DNA of 64,000 nt from SZUA-430 sp034440355 (lineage in GTDB: Bacteria > Pseudomonadota > Alphaproteobacteria > Micropepsales > Micropepsaceae), in contig JAWXBY010000039.1 of NCBI GenBank assembly GCA_034440355.1, forward strand, positions 1-64,000. Reading direction: 5' to 3'. A program made the position numbers and the translations under genes. This document shows positions 17,684 to 26,586 of this stretch, one piece after another. Below the pieces are notes generated by a model, which was not told the DNA's origin, made no database searches, and saw nothing but the letters and a program-made list of their open reading frames with translations. Numbering within the stretch: position 1 is the stretch's first letter; every line of letters starts with the position of its first letter.

Positions 17684-18088
17684 CGCTTAAACTCCTCAGC
17701 ACGCCGCACTCAAAGAACGCGAGAGCGGACCCCTATTCGCGTGGTCGTGCATGGTGTCATCGAGGGCCAAAAATTCGATTAAATTTCGCCCTTAGCGCGC
17801 ATTCCTTCGAATACGGTAAACGGCCTATTCCCGCCCCCCGCAGATAGCCGACGGCACGCGTTAACGCGGAACCGCGGCAGTTGTGCAAAGTGCAGAAACG
17901 AGGAGCGCACGGGGCCCCTTGGCGACGCGTCGGCACTGGCATGAACGATCGATCCTAAGGACCGATGGGGCGTCCATCTGACCGACGCGACCGCCGTCAG
18001 ACCGTCCGCCCAACGCCTTTTCAGGGATCTAGGATTTTCGTCTATAACGAGGCACCAAGACAACGACATAGATACGGAGAAAACGGCC
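17684..18088. other. 405-base divergent intergenic region
   Basis: Lies between the diguanylate cyclase (-) and the aldehyde dehydrogenase (+) and must hold promoters for both. I find no convincing gene. A TATAAC at 18043-18048 with a weak -35 (TTCAGG) 17 bases upstream is a candidate promoter for the dehydrogenase; ATACGGAGAA near 18072 serves as its ribosome-binding site. No clear operator or repeat was recognised. Confidence 0.5.
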
Positions 18089-19552
18089 ATGAGCGTCGCG
18101 GATGCAAAGACGAAGTCGATGACGGCGCAAGAGATGAGCGCGCTATTGGATAAGCAGCGCGCGGCCTACCTGAAGGACGGCCCGCCGTCGGCCGAGGTCC
18201 GCATCGACCGCCTGGACCGCTGCATTGCGATCCTCGTCGACAACCAGGACGAAATCGCCGACGCGCTGAACCGCGACTTCGGCAGCCGCTCGCCCCAGAT
18301 GAGCAAGTTCACCGACGTCTCCGGCTCCATCGGCCCGCTGAAGCACGCCAAGGACAACCTTCGCAAATGGATGCGTATGGAAAAGCGCAAGCCCACGCCC
18401 GCGATCCTGGGTTGGTTCGGCGCCAAGGCCGAAATCCACTATCAGCCGCTGGGCGTCGTCGGCGTCATCTCGCCCTGGAACTTCCCCGTCAACCTGACCT
18501 TCACTCCGCTCGCCGGGGTTCTCGCCGCGGGCAACCGCTGCATGATCAAGCCGTCGGAGTTCACGCCGGCGACATCCGACCTGATGGCGCGCATGTTCAA
18601 GAAGGCCTTCAACGAGGCCGAGATCGCGGTGTGCGTCGGCGGCGCCGATACGGGCGAAGCCTTCAGCCGTTTGGCCTTCGACCACCTGCTCTTCACCGGC
18701 GCCACATCGGTCGCGCGCCACGTGATGCGCGCGGCGGCGGAGAACCTGGTTCCCGTGACCCTCGAACTCGGCGGCAAGTCGCCGGTGATCATCGGCGAGA
18801 ACGCCAACATCGAACTCAGCGCCACGCGCGTGATGACCGGCAAGACGCTGAACGCCGGCCAAATCTGCCTCGCCCCCGACTACGTCTTCGTGCCCGAGGG
18901 CAAGCGCGATGAATTCGTTAGCAAAGCAACCGCCGCCGTCACCCGCATGTACCCGACGCTGAAGGACAATCCCGACTACACATCGGTGATCAACCAGCGC
19001 CACTTCGACCGCCTGCGCGGTTACATCGACGAAGCCAAATCGAAAGGCGCCAAGGTCGTCGAGATCAATCCGGCGAAAGAGGACCTACGCCAGCAGCCGC
19101 ATCACAAGATCGCGCCGACCCTGATCCTCGATCCCGGCGACGACATGAAGGTGATGCAGGACGAAATCTTCGGTCCGGTCTTGCCGGTCAAGACCTACAA
19201 GTCCGTCGACGAAGCGATCGCCTACGTGAACGCCCACGCGCGCCCGCTGGGCCTCTACTACTTCGGCGAAGAAGGCACGGAGAAGGAAAAGGTCCTGACG
19301 CACACGACGTCAGGCGGCGTCACCGTCAACGACACGATCATGCATGTGGCGATGGAAGATCTGCCGTTCGGCGGCGTCGGCCCGTCGGGGATGGGCGCCT
19401 ATCACGGCATCGACGGCTTCCGCCAATTCAGCCACCGCAAGGCGATCTACCAACAGCCGACGTCGAACTTCGTCGAAAAACAACTCGCCAACATCCGCGC
19501 GCCCTACGGCGACGGACTCCAGAAGCAACTGGTGAGTTCGATAAAGCGCTAA
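18089..19552 (+). CDS. Coniferyl-aldehyde-dehydrogenase-like NAD(P)-dependent aldehyde dehydrogenase
   Basis: Oxidises aldehydes to acids. The 487 residues contain the fold's key parts: SPWNFPVNLTFTPLAGVLAAGN, the general-base motif LELGGKSPVI, the nucleophile in NAGQICLAPDYVF (Cys) and the C-terminal LPFGGVGPSGMGAYHG. The CLAPDY sequence and overall length fit the coniferyl aldehyde dehydrogenase (CalB) subgroup. The substrate in this organism is inferred only from that similarity. GGAG lies at a suitable distance before ATG 18089. Confidence 0.9.
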   Translation: MSVADAKTKSMTAQEMSALLDKQRAAYLKDGPPSAEVRIDRLDRCIAILVDNQDEIADALNRDFGSRSPQMSKFTDVSGSIGPLKHAKDNLRKWMRMEKRKPTPAILGWFGAKAEIHYQPLGVVGVISPWNFPVNLTFTPLAGVLAAGNRCMIKPSEFTPATSDLMARMFKKAFNEAEIAVCVGGADTGEAFSRLAFDHLLFTGATSVARHVMRAAAENLVPVTLELGGKSPVIIGENANIELSATRVMTGKTLNAGQICLAPDYVFVPEGKRDEFVSKATAAVTRMYPTLKDNPDYTSVINQRHFDRLRGYIDEAKSKGAKVVEINPAKEDLRQQPHHKIAPTLILDPGDDMKVMQDEIFGPVLPVKTYKSVDEAIAYVNAHARPLGLYYFGEEGTEKEKVLTHTTSGGVTVNDTIMHVAMEDLPFGGVGPSGMGAYHGIDGFRQFSHRKAIYQQPTSNFVEKQLANIRAPYGDGLQKQLVSSIKR

Positions 19553-19561
19553 GCGACTAGG

Positions 19562-19595
19562 GCGAACCGGCTAGACCGGTTCGCTTTCCTTCTTC
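19562..19595 (+). terminator. Intrinsic terminator after the aldehyde dehydrogenase
   Basis: GCGAACCGG, loop CTAGA, CCGGTTCGC, then TTTCCTTCTT. The loop contains the stop codon of the convergent helicase gene, so the structure overlaps the end of that coding sequence. Confidence 0.75.
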
Positions 19596-21235
19596 CGCTT
19601 GATCAGGTGCAGGGGCACCGGCCGTAGCAAGAACGCCGGCAGGTGCGAAGCCGCGCCGTCGTCTTGTTCCGGCGCATCATTGCGGCGGTGACGTTGCTCG
19701 CCCTTCGGACGATCGCCGCGCTGATGACGATGCTCGTCCCGCTTTGCAGCGGGCCGTTCGCCCGCAGGCGCAGCCGCCCGCTCAGCACGCGGCTCTTGCG
19801 GCGGACGGGCAGGGCGGTCGCCTCGCGGCGCGTTGTCTCGGCGCGGCGGCCGCGGCTGATGATCCCGACGGGGCTGACGTTCTTGGCGCTGCTGCACAGG
19901 CGCAGCGACGGCCGGCTCAACCGTGGCGGCAGGCGGGGCATCTGGAATCTGAGACGCGTCGATCGGCGCCATCGGCGCAACTTGATCGTGATACGGCGCA
20001 TCGCCGCGATGACGGCTGCGGTCGCGCTCGCGACCGCGTCCACCGCGGCGTCCGTCGCGACCACCGCGATCGCGCTCGCCGCGCGAACGCGTATCTGGCG
20101 TCACCTCGATGTCGGTCATCTCCTCGCGGAGAAGTTTGAAGCCCGTGAGCTTCTCGATCGCCGCCACGGCCTTAAAGTCCTGCGGCCCGGCGAGCATGAA
20201 CGCATGCCCTTCACGCCCCGCACGACCCGTACGGCCGATGCGATGGATGTAGTCGTCGGCGTGGATCGGCACGTCGAAATTGAACACGTGACTGACCGCC
20301 GGAATGTCGAGCCCGCGCGCCGCAACGTCGCTCGCGCACAACAGCTGAATCGTGCCGCCGCGGAAGCTCTCAAGCGTCTTGGTGCGTACCGGCTGCGGCA
20401 GGTCGCCATGCAAAGCCGCGACCGAGAAGCCGTGCTTGGTCAGCGATTTGTAGACGATGTCGACGTCGGTCTTGCGATTGCAGAAGATGATGCCGTTGGT
20501 GATCGTCTCGCCGCGAATGATCCGGCGCAGGGCCTCGCGCTTCAACTTCGCGTCGTTCGCAGGCACGCCGATGATCTTTTGAACGATCGTCGTCGCCGCC
20601 GTCGCCGGCCGCGAAGCCTCGATCCGTTCGGGATTGCTCAGGAACTGATCGGCCAACCGCGTGATTTCCGGCGGCATGGTCGCCGAGAAGAATAGCGTCT
20701 GCCGCGTAAACGGCAGCAGCTTACAGATACGTTCGATGTCCGGAATGAACCCCATGTCCAGCATGCGGTCCGCTTCGTCGATGACCAGCGTCGTGACGCC
20801 CGTCAGCAGCAACTTGCCGCGCTCGAAGTGATCGAGCATGCGCCCCGGCGTCGCGATCAACACGTCGACGCCGCGCGTGATCTTCATGTCCTGCTCTTCG
20901 TATGACACGCCGCCGATGAGCAGCGCCATCGAGAGCTTGTGATACTTGCCGTACTTCTCGAAGCTCTCGGCGACTTGCGCCGCGAGCTCGCGCGTCGGCT
21001 CCAGGATCAGCGAGCGCGGCATGCGCGCCTTCGCGCGCCCCGCCGCGAGCTTTTGGATCATGGGCAGGGTGAACCCTGCCGTCTTCCCCGTGCCAGTTTG
21101 CGCGATCCCCATCACGTCGCGACCGGCCAGAACGACTGGGATCGCTTTCTCTTGGATGGGGGTAGGGGTCGTATAACCGGCCTCCGCGATAGCGCGGAGC
21201 AAATCGGCCGAAAGGCCGAGACTTTCAAACGACAT
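19571..21235 (-). CDS. DEAD-box ATP-dependent RNA helicase, RhlE-like
   Basis: Unwinds RNA secondary structure, probably in ribosome assembly or mRNA decay. The 554 residues show the Q motif (GYTTPTPIQEKAIP), Walker A AQTGTGKT, PTRELA, DEAD (VIDEADRMLDMG), SAT (FFSATMP), and HRIGRTGRAGREG in the second RecA-like domain. From about residue 380 the protein becomes a long disordered tail rich in Arg, Gly, Asp, Pro and Gln, common in RhlE-type helicases and able to bind RNA. No other gene shares its transcript. Confidence 0.94.
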   Translation of the reverse strand: MSFESLGLSADLLRAIAEAGYTTPTPIQEKAIPVVLAGRDVMGIAQTGTGKTAGFTLPMIQKLAAGRAKARMPRSLILEPTRELAAQVAESFEKYGKYHKLSMALLIGGVSYEEQDMKITRGVDVLIATPGRMLDHFERGKLLLTGVTTLVIDEADRMLDMGFIPDIERICKLLPFTRQTLFFSATMPPEITRLADQFLSNPERIEASRPATAATTIVQKIIGVPANDAKLKREALRRIIRGETITNGIIFCNRKTDVDIVYKSLTKHGFSVAALHGDLPQPVRTKTLESFRGGTIQLLCASDVAARGLDIPAVSHVFNFDVPIHADDYIHRIGRTGRAGREGHAFMLAGPQDFKAVAAIEKLTGFKLLREEMTDIEVTPDTRSRGERDRGGRDGRRGGRGRERDRSRHRGDAPYHDQVAPMAPIDASQIPDAPPAATVEPAVAAPVQQRQERQPRRDHQPRPPRRDNAPRGDRPARPPQEPRAERAAAPAGERPAAKRDEHRHQRGDRPKGEQRHRRNDAPEQDDGAASHLPAFLLRPVPLHLIKRKKESEPV

Positions 21236-21453
21236 CAGACTTCAATCAACTCCGGCGAGAGGGCTTTGTTTCCAAGGCCGGAACGCCTCTCTCGCGAGGA
21301 CAAACCAACCGCATAACGGTCCGCTCCGCGCGACTCGCGCGCGATCAGCTATTGCGCCGCAACATAATGCACAGCGCCAGAATGTCAATGAAAGGTGACC
21401 CCACAGTCGGCCAAAGGCCGGGTAGCGTGAACAACAACAAAAAGGGGAATGAG

Positions 21454-21996
21454 ATGCGCAACATTATTGTCGCAATTGTAGGGACAACGTTGGTTTCGAC
21501 CGCCTTTGCTGACACCCCGGCCCCGCCGCCGGCTGCCACGCAACCGCCCCCGAACTTCGGCTGTCCCGCCCCTGAGTACCAGCAGTTCAAGTTCTGGATC
21601 GGCGAATGGGCCGTGACGCAAACCAAGAACGGCGCCCCAGCAGGCGACAGCAAGATCGAACTGCTCGACCAGGGCTGCGTCATCTTCGAGAACTGGGCAA
21701 GCAAGTCGGGCGGCTCGGGCCACTCTCTGAACGTCTACGACCAGGCCGACGGCAAGTGGCACCAAACTTGGATCGACGCGACGGGCGACCAGGTCCATTA
21801 CATCGGCGCCTGGACGGGCGCGAAGATGGAATTCCGCGCCGACGACATCTCAACGCCTCAGAAGCAGCGGGCGATCATGACCATGACGTTCGAGCCTCGC
21901 CCCGACGGCACCATCCGCCAGTCCGGCACGCTCTCGACCGACGGCGGCAAGACCTTTGCCCCCTCCTTCGACCTGATCTACACGAAGAAAAAATAG
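21454..21996 (+). CDS. Exported DUF1579-like hypothetical protein
   Basis: The start at ATG 21454, with AAAGGGGAATGAG just ahead, gives 180 residues: a signal peptide (MRNIIVAIVGTTLVSTAFA), a Pro-rich linker, then a domain with FKFWIGEWAVTQ, LLDQGCVIFENWASKSGGSG, SLNVYDQADGKWHQTWID and ending DLIYTKKK. The FxxGxW...W pattern is that of small secreted beta-barrel proteins often annotated DUF1579 or lipocalin-like. No enzymatic role can be assigned. The longer open frame back to 21352 lacks a ribosome-binding site. Confidence 0.8.
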   Translation: MRNIIVAIVGTTLVSTAFADTPAPPPAATQPPPNFGCPAPEYQQFKFWIGEWAVTQTKNGAPAGDSKIELLDQGCVIFENWASKSGGSGHSLNVYDQADGKWHQTWIDATGDQVHYIGAWTGAKMEFRADDISTPQKQRAIMTMTFEPRPDGTIRQSGTLSTDGGKTFAPSFDLIYTKKK

Positions 21997-22064
21997 CCGC
22001 CGCGACGGACCAGCCGCGCTCAGCCCGTTGAACCCTGAGCGCCGGTTGCGCCAAGCTCAAAAAC

Positions 22065-22874
22065 ATGACCCCGACCCTCCAAGGCATTGCGATCGCCTTC
22101 GTCATCCTGTCGGTGGTCTTCTTCGTCCTGCAGAAGATTTGGCCGTCGGTGAAGGGCCAAAAGACGTTGCGCCGAGGCTTCCTGACGGACGTCCTCTATT
22201 GGGGCTTCACGCCCCTGGTGACGCGCGTGATCACGCCGGTCGCCGTCGGCATCGCCCTAATCCCGATCGCAATCGCCAACGGCATCGAACTGAAGGACCT
22301 GAAGACGCTGGCGGAGGGCAGGGGCGAACTCGCCGCCCAACCGCTCTGGATGCAAGCGATCCAGATCTTCGTCATCGGCGATTTCATCGGCTACTGGCAA
22401 CACCGCTGGTTCCACGGCGGTTGGCGCTGGAATTTCCACGCTATCCATCACTCGTCCGAAGAACTCGACTGGCTCTCCAGCGTCCGCCTCCATCCGGTCA
22501 ACGACATCATCGCCCGCATCGTGCAAGCCGTCCCGATCGTGGCCATGGGCTACAACGTCGGCGCTGTCGCGCTCTTCACCGTCTTCACGACGATCTACGC
22601 CATCACGCTGCACGCGAACCTGAACTGGACCTACGGCCCGTTCCGCTATGTGATCGCAAGCCCCGCCTTCCACCGCTGGCACCACACCAGCGAAGCCGAA
22701 GGCCAAGACAAAAACTTCGCCGGCTTCTTCCCGATCTGGGATCTCATCTTCGGAACCTTCTACATGCCGAAGGGCCGTCAACCCGAAGAGTTCGGCACCG
22801 CAGACCCAGTGCCAAAAGGCATCATCGGCCAACTGATCTATCCATTCCGCCGCAGGCGCAGCGAAGTGTCGTAA
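22065..22874 (+). CDS. Sterol desaturase / fatty acid hydroxylase family membrane protein
   Basis: Membrane di-iron oxygenase family. The 269 residues have hydrophobic segments near 5-25, 50-75 and about 170-185, and the histidine clusters HRWFHG, FHAIHHSSEELDW and FHRWHHTSEAEGQ that hold the two irons. NRLHP-like VRLHPVNDIIARI is also typical. The substrate may be a lipid, sterol-like or hopanoid compound; nothing nearby specifies which. ATG 22065 follows the preceding gene by 68 bases. Confidence 0.87.
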   Translation: MTPTLQGIAIAFVILSVVFFVLQKIWPSVKGQKTLRRGFLTDVLYWGFTPLVTRVITPVAVGIALIPIAIANGIELKDLKTLAEGRGELAAQPLWMQAIQIFVIGDFIGYWQHRWFHGGWRWNFHAIHHSSEELDWLSSVRLHPVNDIIARIVQAVPIVAMGYNVGAVALFTVFTTIYAITLHANLNWTYGPFRYVIASPAFHRWHHTSEAEGQDKNFAGFFPIWDLIFGTFYMPKGRQPEEFGTADPVPKGIIGQLIYPFRRRRSEVS

Positions 22875-22949
22875 CCGCCAGCCCGCGATATCCAAAAGCA
22901 GCCACAATTCCCTGTGACGCTTCGCAAGCGCACGAACGGGACATGACTC

Positions 22950-23201
22950 ATGTGGTGGAAACTGCTGATAGCGATCGCCGTCGACGGCTTCGACTTCACA
23001 ATCGGCCGCTTCCTCTTCCCGTTCCCCTACGCTGGCGAACTGATCGGCACGACGGTCTCGGTCATCCTGTTCGGCTGGAAAGGCCTGTTCTATCTATTGG
23101 AAGCGATCGACCCCACCGAACAATTCGACGCCTTCGTCCCCACCTGCACCATCATCGCGCTCGCCGCCATGCGCGAAGAACGCGCCAAAGCGCGCGCCTG
23201 A
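22950..23201 (+). CDS. Small hypothetical membrane protein
   Basis: 83 residues starting MWWKLLIAIAVDGFDF, with two hydrophobic stretches (about 2-12 and 30-50) and a charged C-terminus ending REERAKARA. The sequence after VDGFDFTIGRFLFPF reads like a real coding region with normal codon use. No family recognised. Located downstream of the desaturase-like gene after 75 bases, possibly same transcript. Confidence 0.6.
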   Translation: MWWKLLIAIAVDGFDFTIGRFLFPFPYAGELIGTTVSVILFGWKGLFYLLEAIDPTEQFDAFVPTCTIIALAAMREERAKARA

Positions 23202-23269
23202 GGCGCGGCTTGCGACACTGATGGCTCGGATGGCAGGCTGACGTCGGGTCACCTTGGCGAACCTGGCCG

Positions 23270-23514
23270 ATGCTCATCAAACTTGCCGTATCCGGCTATC
23301 GATCGCTGCGCGACATCGTCCTGCCGCTCGACCGATTGAACCTGATCACGGGCGCCAACGGCGCCGGCAAGTCGAGCCTCTACAAAGCGATCGGCTTGCT
23401 TGCCGCTGCAGCCTTCAGCAAGAGGGCGCGAAGCGCTTCGTGCTCAAAAAGCAGCTGGGCGAAACCGTGATCGATGAGGCCGAATACGTGCGCTGGGAAT
23501 GGCCGTCGCGCTAG
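23270..23514 (+). pseudogene. AAA ATPase remnant: both ends kept, middle deleted
   Basis: The first 50 codons (MLIKLAVSGYRSLRDIVLPL ... GANGAGKSSLYKAIGLLAA) are the N-terminus of a RecF/SMC-like AAA ATPase with an intact Walker A. Around 23418-23425 the sequence jumps, in another frame, to what looks like the end of such a protein (RFVLKKQLGETVIDEAEYV then RWEWPSR and TAG). From memory of this family the full protein is about 370-400 residues, so roughly 300 codons are missing. Walker B and the signature region are absent. The remnant cannot be functional as an ATPase. Confidence 0.75.
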
Positions 23515-23745
23515 CTAGGACGGCTTGCGCCACATCTTCTGCCAGCTGAGCTTCCGGCACTTTACGCAGCGGCGATAGTTGCGCGAATTCCCGACAGCCT
23601 TCCAGCGAATGCCGCCCGCATCCCACACCGACTGGTCGTGACCGCACGAGGTGCAGGTGAGCGTCCAGGCACGCGAGTCCGCTTCCGCCGACTTAGCCCA
23701 CGCCGCCGGCATCCATGAGAGAATGAACTTCTGCAACCGGCTCAC
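23515..23745 (-). CDS. Small four-cysteine (zinc-ribbon-like) protein
   Basis: A GTG at 23745 overlaps the stop of the upstream macro-domain gene (GTGA), giving 76 residues: (M)SRLQKFILSWMPAAWAKSAE, then TCTSCGHDQSVWDAGG and YRRCVKCRKLSWQKMWRKPS. The two CxxC pairs (about residues 29-32 and 56-59) suggest one bound zinc. The overlap implies coupled translation with the macro-domain protein. Function unknown. Its stop lies directly next to the stop of the AAA remnant on the other strand. Confidence 0.68.
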   Translation of the reverse strand: MSRLQKFILSWMPAAWAKSAEADSRAWTLTCTSCGHDQSVWDAGGIRWKAVGNSRNYRRCVKCRKLSWQKMWRKPS

Positions 23746-24275
23746 GCGCTTCGCCTCGCCGCCAACGCAGTTCGATAGTGATCCGCATCGCCGTCCGAGA
23801 AGCAGCAAAATACAATGCGCGAAGGCGTGTCATCCCCATCGGCATGCTCAAGCGCAGTGTCGACCGCGACGCCCGCCGCTCGGTTGATCGGGATGCCGTA
23901 AACACCGGTCCCCAAACTCGGAAACGCGATCGCCGCCGCGCCATGCTCAGCCGCCAGCGCCAGGCTTTTGCGATAGCAATTCGTCAGCAACCGCCAAACG
24001 TCCGCTTCCTTGTGCTGCGAGAACACTGGCGCCACCGTGTGAATGACATGCCGCGCCTTGAGCTTGAACCCCGGCGTGATCACCGCCACACCCGTCGGAC
24101 AACGCCCGATCGCCATCATCGCGCGACCAAGCTCCGGGCCGGCAGCCTTGTTGATCGCGCCATCGACGCCGCCGCCGGGCATCAACCGGCTGTTCGCCGC
24201 GTTGACGATAGCATCGACGTCAAGCGTCGTGATATCCGCGCGCACAACGGAAAGACGTAAAGCATGATCGCTCAT
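23742..24275 (-). CDS. Macro-domain protein (O-acetyl-ADP-ribose deacetylase-like)
   Basis: Binds or hydrolyses ADP-ribose derivatives. Starting at ATG 24275 (MSDHALRLSVVRADITTLDV) gives 177 residues; an ATG four codons upstream is also possible. Motifs are the ADP-ribose-binding DAIVNAANSRLMPGGGVDGA (conserved Asn and Gly loop), GVAVITPGFKLKARHVIHTV and AIAFPSLGTGVYGIP. This matches the MacroD/YmdB type. It is followed by a Cys4 protein with overlapping start, so the two may act together. Confidence 0.93.
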   Translation of the reverse strand: MSDHALRLSVVRADITTLDVDAIVNAANSRLMPGGGVDGAINKAAGPELGRAMMAIGRCPTGVAVITPGFKLKARHVIHTVAPVFSQHKEADVWRLLTNCYRKSLALAAEHGAAAIAFPSLGTGVYGIPINRAAGVAVDTALEHADGDDTPSRIVFCCFSDGDADHYRTALAARRSA

Positions 24276-24294
24276 GGCGACACACATCCCACAG

Positions 24295-24374
24295 TGTCAT
24301 GGTCCGCGAAGGCGGACCACCCACGCCTTGCGGCGGAGAAAGTCGTGGATGGTACGCCTTCGCGGACCATGACA
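24295..24374. repeat. 80-base palindromic intergenic element
   Basis: Perfect 20-base inverted arms: TGTCATGGTCCGCGAAGGCG at 24295-24314 and its exact reverse complement at 24355-24374. Inside, CCACCCACG and CGTGGATGG continue the stem imperfectly, leaving a loop of about 20 bases. It fills the gap between the ends of parE and the start of the macro gene. Looks like a mobile palindromic (REP/MITE-like) unit rather than a terminator, because no T-run follows. Confidence 0.8.
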
Positions 24375-24390
24375 CCAAGAGAACGGAGGT

Positions 24391-26385
24391 TTAGACGTCG
24401 ATGTCCTTCGCGAACTGCGCGTGTTCCTGGATGTATTGGAAGCGCAGCTCCGGCTTTTTGCCCATCAGCCGTTCGACGAGGTCTTCCGTCTCGACCTTGT
24501 CGTCGTCCGCGATCACGACCTTGAGCAGCGTCCGCATGCCCGGCTTCATCGTCGTCTCTTTCAGCTGCGACGGGTTCATTTCGCCCAGACCCTTGAAGCG
24601 GCTGATCTCGACCTTCGCGTTCGCCTTGAATTCCTTCTTGATGATCTCGTCGCGCTGAACCTCGTCGCGCGCATAAATCGTCTTGCTGCCGTGGGTCAGT
24701 TTGTAGAGCGGCGGCATCGCGAGATAAATCCGACCCTTCTCGATCGCCCCGCGCAGTTCGCGATAGAAGAACGTAACCAGCAGCGACGCGATATGCGCGC
24801 CGTCGACGTCCGCGTCAGTCATGATGATGATCTTGCCGTAGCGCAGATCTTCTTCGCGGAACTTATCGCCCGTGCCACACCCGATCGCTTGCATCAGGTC
24901 GGACAGTTCTTGGTTCTGCGCCAGCTTTCCGGCCGCCGCACTCGCGACGTTCAAAATTTTACCGCGCAACGGCAGCACCGCCTGCGTGTTACGATCACGC
25001 GCCTGCTTCGCCGACCCACCGGCCGAGTCGCCTTCGACGAGAAACAGTTCGGTGTCTTCCGGCGATCCCGACGAACAATCCGCCAGCTTGCCCGGCAGAC
25101 GCAGCTTGCGCGTCGCGCTCTGCCGGCTGACTTCCTTCTCCTGCCGGCGGCGGATGCGGTCTTCCGCCTGCTCGATCGTAAAGGTGAGCAGCTTGTTCGC
25201 ATCGTTCGGCGAGTCCGCCAGCCAATGGTCGAGGTGATCCTTGATCACCCCTTCGACCAGCCGCTGCGCCTCGGGGTTCGACAGCTTGTCCTTGGTCTGT
25301 CCCTGAAATTGCGGTTCGCGAATGAAGATCGACAGCATCGCCTGCGCCTGAGACATCACGTCTTCGGCAGTGATCTGCGGCGCCTTGCGATTGTTTGTTA
25401 GTTCGCCATACGCCCGCAGTGACTTCGCCAACGCCGACCGGAAGCCGTTATCGTGCGTCCCGCCCTGCGGCGTCGGGATCGTATTGCAGTACGAACTCAT
25501 GAACGGATCGAGCGAGGGCGACCACGTCACGGCCCACTCAACGATCCCCTTGTCTTTGGAATCGACGCGCCCCGCGAACGGCCGCGGCGTCACAGTCGAT
25601 GCCTTGCCTATCGTGCTTTCGAGATAATCCGACAGTCCGCCCGGAAAGTGCAGCGTGTCCTGCGCCGGCGTTGTATCGTTGCTATGGATCAGTTCCGGTG
25701 CGCACGACCAGCGAATCTCGACGCCGCGGAACAGATAGGCCTTTGACCGCGCAGCCCGATAAAGCCGCGACGGCTTGAAGTGCGCATCCGGCCCAAAAAT
25801 CTTCACGTCCGGCTTGAACCGAATCGTCGTGCCACGTCGGTTATGGACCGAGCCCATATCTTTGAGCTTCGTCACTGGATTGCCGCGCTCATACCGCTGG
25901 GCCCAAAGATTGCGATCGCGCGCAACCTCGACCTCAAGCCACTCCGACAGCGCGTTCACAACCGACGAGCCGACGCCGTGCAAACCGCCGCTGGTCTCGT
26001 ACGCGCCCTGCTGAAACTTGCCGCCCGAGTGCAGCGTCGTGAAGATGATCTCCAGCGCCGACTTCGGCTTGAACTTAGGATGCGGATCGACCGGAATGCC
26101 GCGACCGTTGTCGCGCACGGTCAAAATATCGTCGGCCTCAAGAACGATCTCGATCCAGTTCGCATGCCCGGCGACCGCTTCGTCCATCGCATTGTCGATG
26201 ATCTCGGATGCCAGGTGGTGCAGCGCGCGTTCGTCGGTGCCGCCGATATACATACCCGGCCGCCGCCGGACGGGCTCAAGCCCCTCGAGAACCTCGATGT
26301 CCTTCGCGGAATAGCCGCGCGACGTAGCGTCGGCGCCTTCGCTGTCAAAGAGATCGGATTTGGCGGCAGGTTTGGCCATCGACAC
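24391..26385 (-). CDS. parE: DNA topoisomerase IV subunit B
   Basis: ATPase subunit of topoisomerase IV, which decatenates daughter chromosomes with ParC. The 664 residues contain the GHKL ATPase motifs (EIIDNAMDEAVAGHA, TVRDNGRGIPV, GGLHGVGSSVVNALS), the transducer domain, and the TOPRIM motifs LVEGDSAGGSAKQARDR and IIMTDADVDGAHIASLL. Length, EGDSAGG context and the ending YIQEHAQFAKDIDV fit ParE better than GyrB (about 800 residues with an insert). Transcribed alone, divergent from the Old Yellow Enzyme gene. Confidence 0.94.
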   Translation of the reverse strand: MSMAKPAAKSDLFDSEGADATSRGYSAKDIEVLEGLEPVRRRPGMYIGGTDERALHHLASEIIDNAMDEAVAGHANWIEIVLEADDILTVRDNGRGIPVDPHPKFKPKSALEIIFTTLHSGGKFQQGAYETSGGLHGVGSSVVNALSEWLEVEVARDRNLWAQRYERGNPVTKLKDMGSVHNRRGTTIRFKPDVKIFGPDAHFKPSRLYRAARSKAYLFRGVEIRWSCAPELIHSNDTTPAQDTLHFPGGLSDYLESTIGKASTVTPRPFAGRVDSKDKGIVEWAVTWSPSLDPFMSSYCNTIPTPQGGTHDNGFRSALAKSLRAYGELTNNRKAPQITAEDVMSQAQAMLSIFIREPQFQGQTKDKLSNPEAQRLVEGVIKDHLDHWLADSPNDANKLLTFTIEQAEDRIRRRQEKEVSRQSATRKLRLPGKLADCSSGSPEDTELFLVEGDSAGGSAKQARDRNTQAVLPLRGKILNVASAAAGKLAQNQELSDLMQAIGCGTGDKFREEDLRYGKIIIMTDADVDGAHIASLLVTFFYRELRGAIEKGRIYLAMPPLYKLTHGSKTIYARDEVQRDEIIKKEFKANAKVEISRFKGLGEMNPSQLKETTMKPGMRTLLKVVIADDDKVETEDLVERLMGKKPELRFQYIQEHAQFAKDIDV

Positions 26386-26586
26386 ACTCGCTAACTGATA
26401 GGAATCGCGGGGGAATATAGCGGCTTCGCCCGGCGAACAAGGGCCAAGAAGCGCCGCATTCTAAGGCACGGACGCCCGGAATTCCGCGAAATCAGCGCCT
26501 ATCCAGAGAAATCCGCATGCCCATTGCGCAGCAAACCCCCACCGCGCAACCTGCAACCGAACACGCTATTGCCATCGGAGTCGCAA

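Noticed and set aside
22028..23221. 397-codon + strand frame over the desaturase-like gene
   Set aside because: Arg/Pro/His-rich out-of-frame reading of the real gene, which has all its histidine clusters in the other frame.
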